From: Methanolinea sp. SDB
GTDB lineage: Archaea; Halobacteriota; Methanomicrobia; Methanomicrobiales; Methanospirillaceae
Assembly (NCBI GenBank): GCA_001412335.1
Contig: LKUF01000277.1
Location: forward strand, 1-5,013
DNA length: 5,013 nucleotides
Direction of reading: 5' to 3'
Within the stretch, counting starts at the first letter, position 1. Every line of letters begins with the position of its first letter. Positions 3,994 through 5,013 of this stretch are shown here, one piece after another. The notes under the pieces were generated by a model, which searched no databases, was not told where the DNA came from, and was given only the letters and a program-made list of their open reading frames with translations. The position numbers and the translations under genes are program-made.

Positions 3994-5013
3994 TCAGGAT
4001 TCCTGAGGTTCCGGCATGCACCTGCCCCGCTTCATCTGCAGGATCAGGACAACCAGGGCTGACAGGGGCAGTGCAATGATAAGGGGATCGATCGCATTCC
4101 ACGGGTATCCCAGAACGCTCGGGGTTCCGAGAACTGCCTGGGAGAGCCCGAACACGTTGGAATAACGGGTATTGATAAAGAGCGCATAGATGAACCAGGC
4201 GACAGCGCCGACCACCAGGCTCGCCTGGGCAGCCAGCGGGTCAGGCTTTTTGCAGTATACGGCCACGGCAAAGATGGGGAGGAACGCAGATGCGCAGAGG
4301 CCCATGAACATAGTTGTCGCGATTGCGATGATGCTTCCCGGCATCAGGTAGGCGACGATCACGCTCACGATGATCATGATGACGAGGCCTACCTGGTTCG
4401 CGCGCAGCGAGAGGGCACATTCCCGCCCTCTTCCCCACACATCACAGACGAGGGCAGTACCCATCGTGTGGAAGAGCGAGCTCAACGTGGACATGGCAGC
4501 GGCAAGGAGCGTCAGCATGAAGATGACCACGAACCATTCCGGCATCGCGTGGTTGATGAAGACGGGAATGATGGAGTCGATATTTCCGCCTGCCGCCTGA
4601 ATTGCGATCATTCCTTCGGCGTTATAGAAATACACGTTGGTGAGGGCTCCCACCGTGAAGGCAACCCCTGTCATCATCAGGATGAACGGTCCTCCCACGA
4701 GGACGGCCCGGTTGAGGGACCGCCCGTCTTTTGCGGTCATGAAGCGGACGACAAGCTGTGGCTGCGCAAGGACCCCGATTCCCACGCCGAGCACCAGTGT
4801 AGTAACAAGCGTAAACCAGATGGGCGACCCGAGCTCGGGCATGGATGTCCATCCTGTCATTCCTCCGGCCGCGAGGGCTTCAGGGACGAGATCGGACATG
4901 GCGGTGAGGGCTGAATTGGCGGCGTTCACCCCCCCGAGATACAGGTAGGTTGCCACGAGGAGAATGGTCATGCCTACAAACATGATGCTGCCCTGCAGTG
5001 CATCGGTGTACAT
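3994..5013 (-). CDS. Sodium:solute symporter (SSS family), C-terminal part, cut by window edge
   Basis: 339 residues are visible, with about eight hydrophobic segments near 9-29, 64-84, 104-127, 160-188, 206-225, 228-253, 264-281 and 310-327. The protein is an inner-membrane transporter that takes up a solute with Na+. Family signs are YTDALQG at 2-8 (the SWTDxxQ region of PutP), GVLAQPQLVVRFMTA at 80-94 (the GQPHxxARFM region) and AAAMSTLSSL at 171-180, whose Ser175-Thr176 correspond to the Na+-binding Ser-Thr of PutP and vSGLT. SSS proteins are about 500 residues and the first visible motif lies near residue 185 in PutP. The methionine at 5011-5013 is therefore almost certainly internal, with some 180-190 residues lying beyond the window. 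Substrate is not determined by these motifs: acetate, proline, pantothenate or another organic solute are all possible. The gene converges on ubiX. Confidence 0.93.
   Translation of the reverse strand: MYTDALQGSIMFVGMTILLVATYLYLGGVNAANSALTAMSDLVPEALAAGGMTGWTSMPELGSPIWFTLVTTLVLGVGIGVLAQPQLVVRFMTAKDGRSLNRAVLVGGPFILMMTGVAFTVGALTNVYFYNAEGMIAIQAAGGNIDSIIPVFINHAMPEWFVVIFMLTLLAAAMSTLSSLFHTMGTALVCDVWGRGRECALSLRANQVGLVIMIIVSVIVAYLMPGSIIAIATTMFMGLCASAFLPIFAVAVYCKKPDPLAAQASLVVGAVAWFIYALFINTRYSNVFGLSQAVLGTPSVLGYPWNAIDPLIIALPLSALVVLILQMKRGRCMPEPQES

Noticed and set aside
4468..4914. Plus-strand open frame of 148 codons opposite the symporter.
   Set aside because: Very rich in His, Gly, Asp and Glu, as expected from reading the complement of a membrane-protein gene; no start signal or motif.

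Overview
This window looks like ordinary chromosomal DNA of a methanogenic euryarchaeon, most likely of the Methanomicrobiales or a close relative; that placement is inferred from gene content and protein style, without a database search. The archaeal signs are an Sm-like protein next to ribosomal protein L37e, an initiator tRNA with an A1-U72 pair and no encoded CCA, a PUA protein of the archaeal MCT-1 type, short AT-rich TATA-like promoters, and oligo-T runs after genes. Base composition is moderately GC-rich in genes and AT-rich between them. I see no CRISPR array, insertion sequence, phage gene or attachment site.

Layout. Positions 47-547 (minus) encode a PUA-domain protein. A divergent spacer of about 220 bases (548-770) carries promoter-like AT tracts and an interrupted inverted repeat. 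A tight plus-strand cluster follows: Sm-like protein (771-998), ribosomal protein L37e (1019-1201) and amidophosphoribosyltransferase PurF (1211-2641), with gaps of 20 and 9 bases. A minus-strand initiator tRNA-Met gene sits at 2667-2741. On the plus strand come a thioredoxin with an unusual charged N-terminal extension (2851-3258) and, after a 73-base gap holding a perfect 12-base tandem repeat, the flavin prenyltransferase UbiX (3332-3901). A sodium:solute symporter (3994-5013, minus) converges on ubiX and runs off the right edge, so its N-terminal part is missing.

How the genes fit together. The left half and centre are translation and RNA housekeeping (PUA/MCT-1-like factor, Sm-like RNA-binding protein, L37e, initiator tRNA), with the first committed step of purine synthesis attached to the ribosomal cluster. 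UbiX makes prenylated FMN, which in archaea is needed by UbiD-type decarboxylases, including the one in the archaeal mevalonate pathway for lipid precursors. The thioredoxin immediately upstream may be co-transcribed with it. The symporter is a separate transcription unit of unknown substrate.

I do not see a convincing new biological system. The points most worth a second look are the tandem/inverted repeat before ubiX, the N-terminal extension of the thioredoxin, and the structured spacer between the PUA gene and the Sm-like gene.
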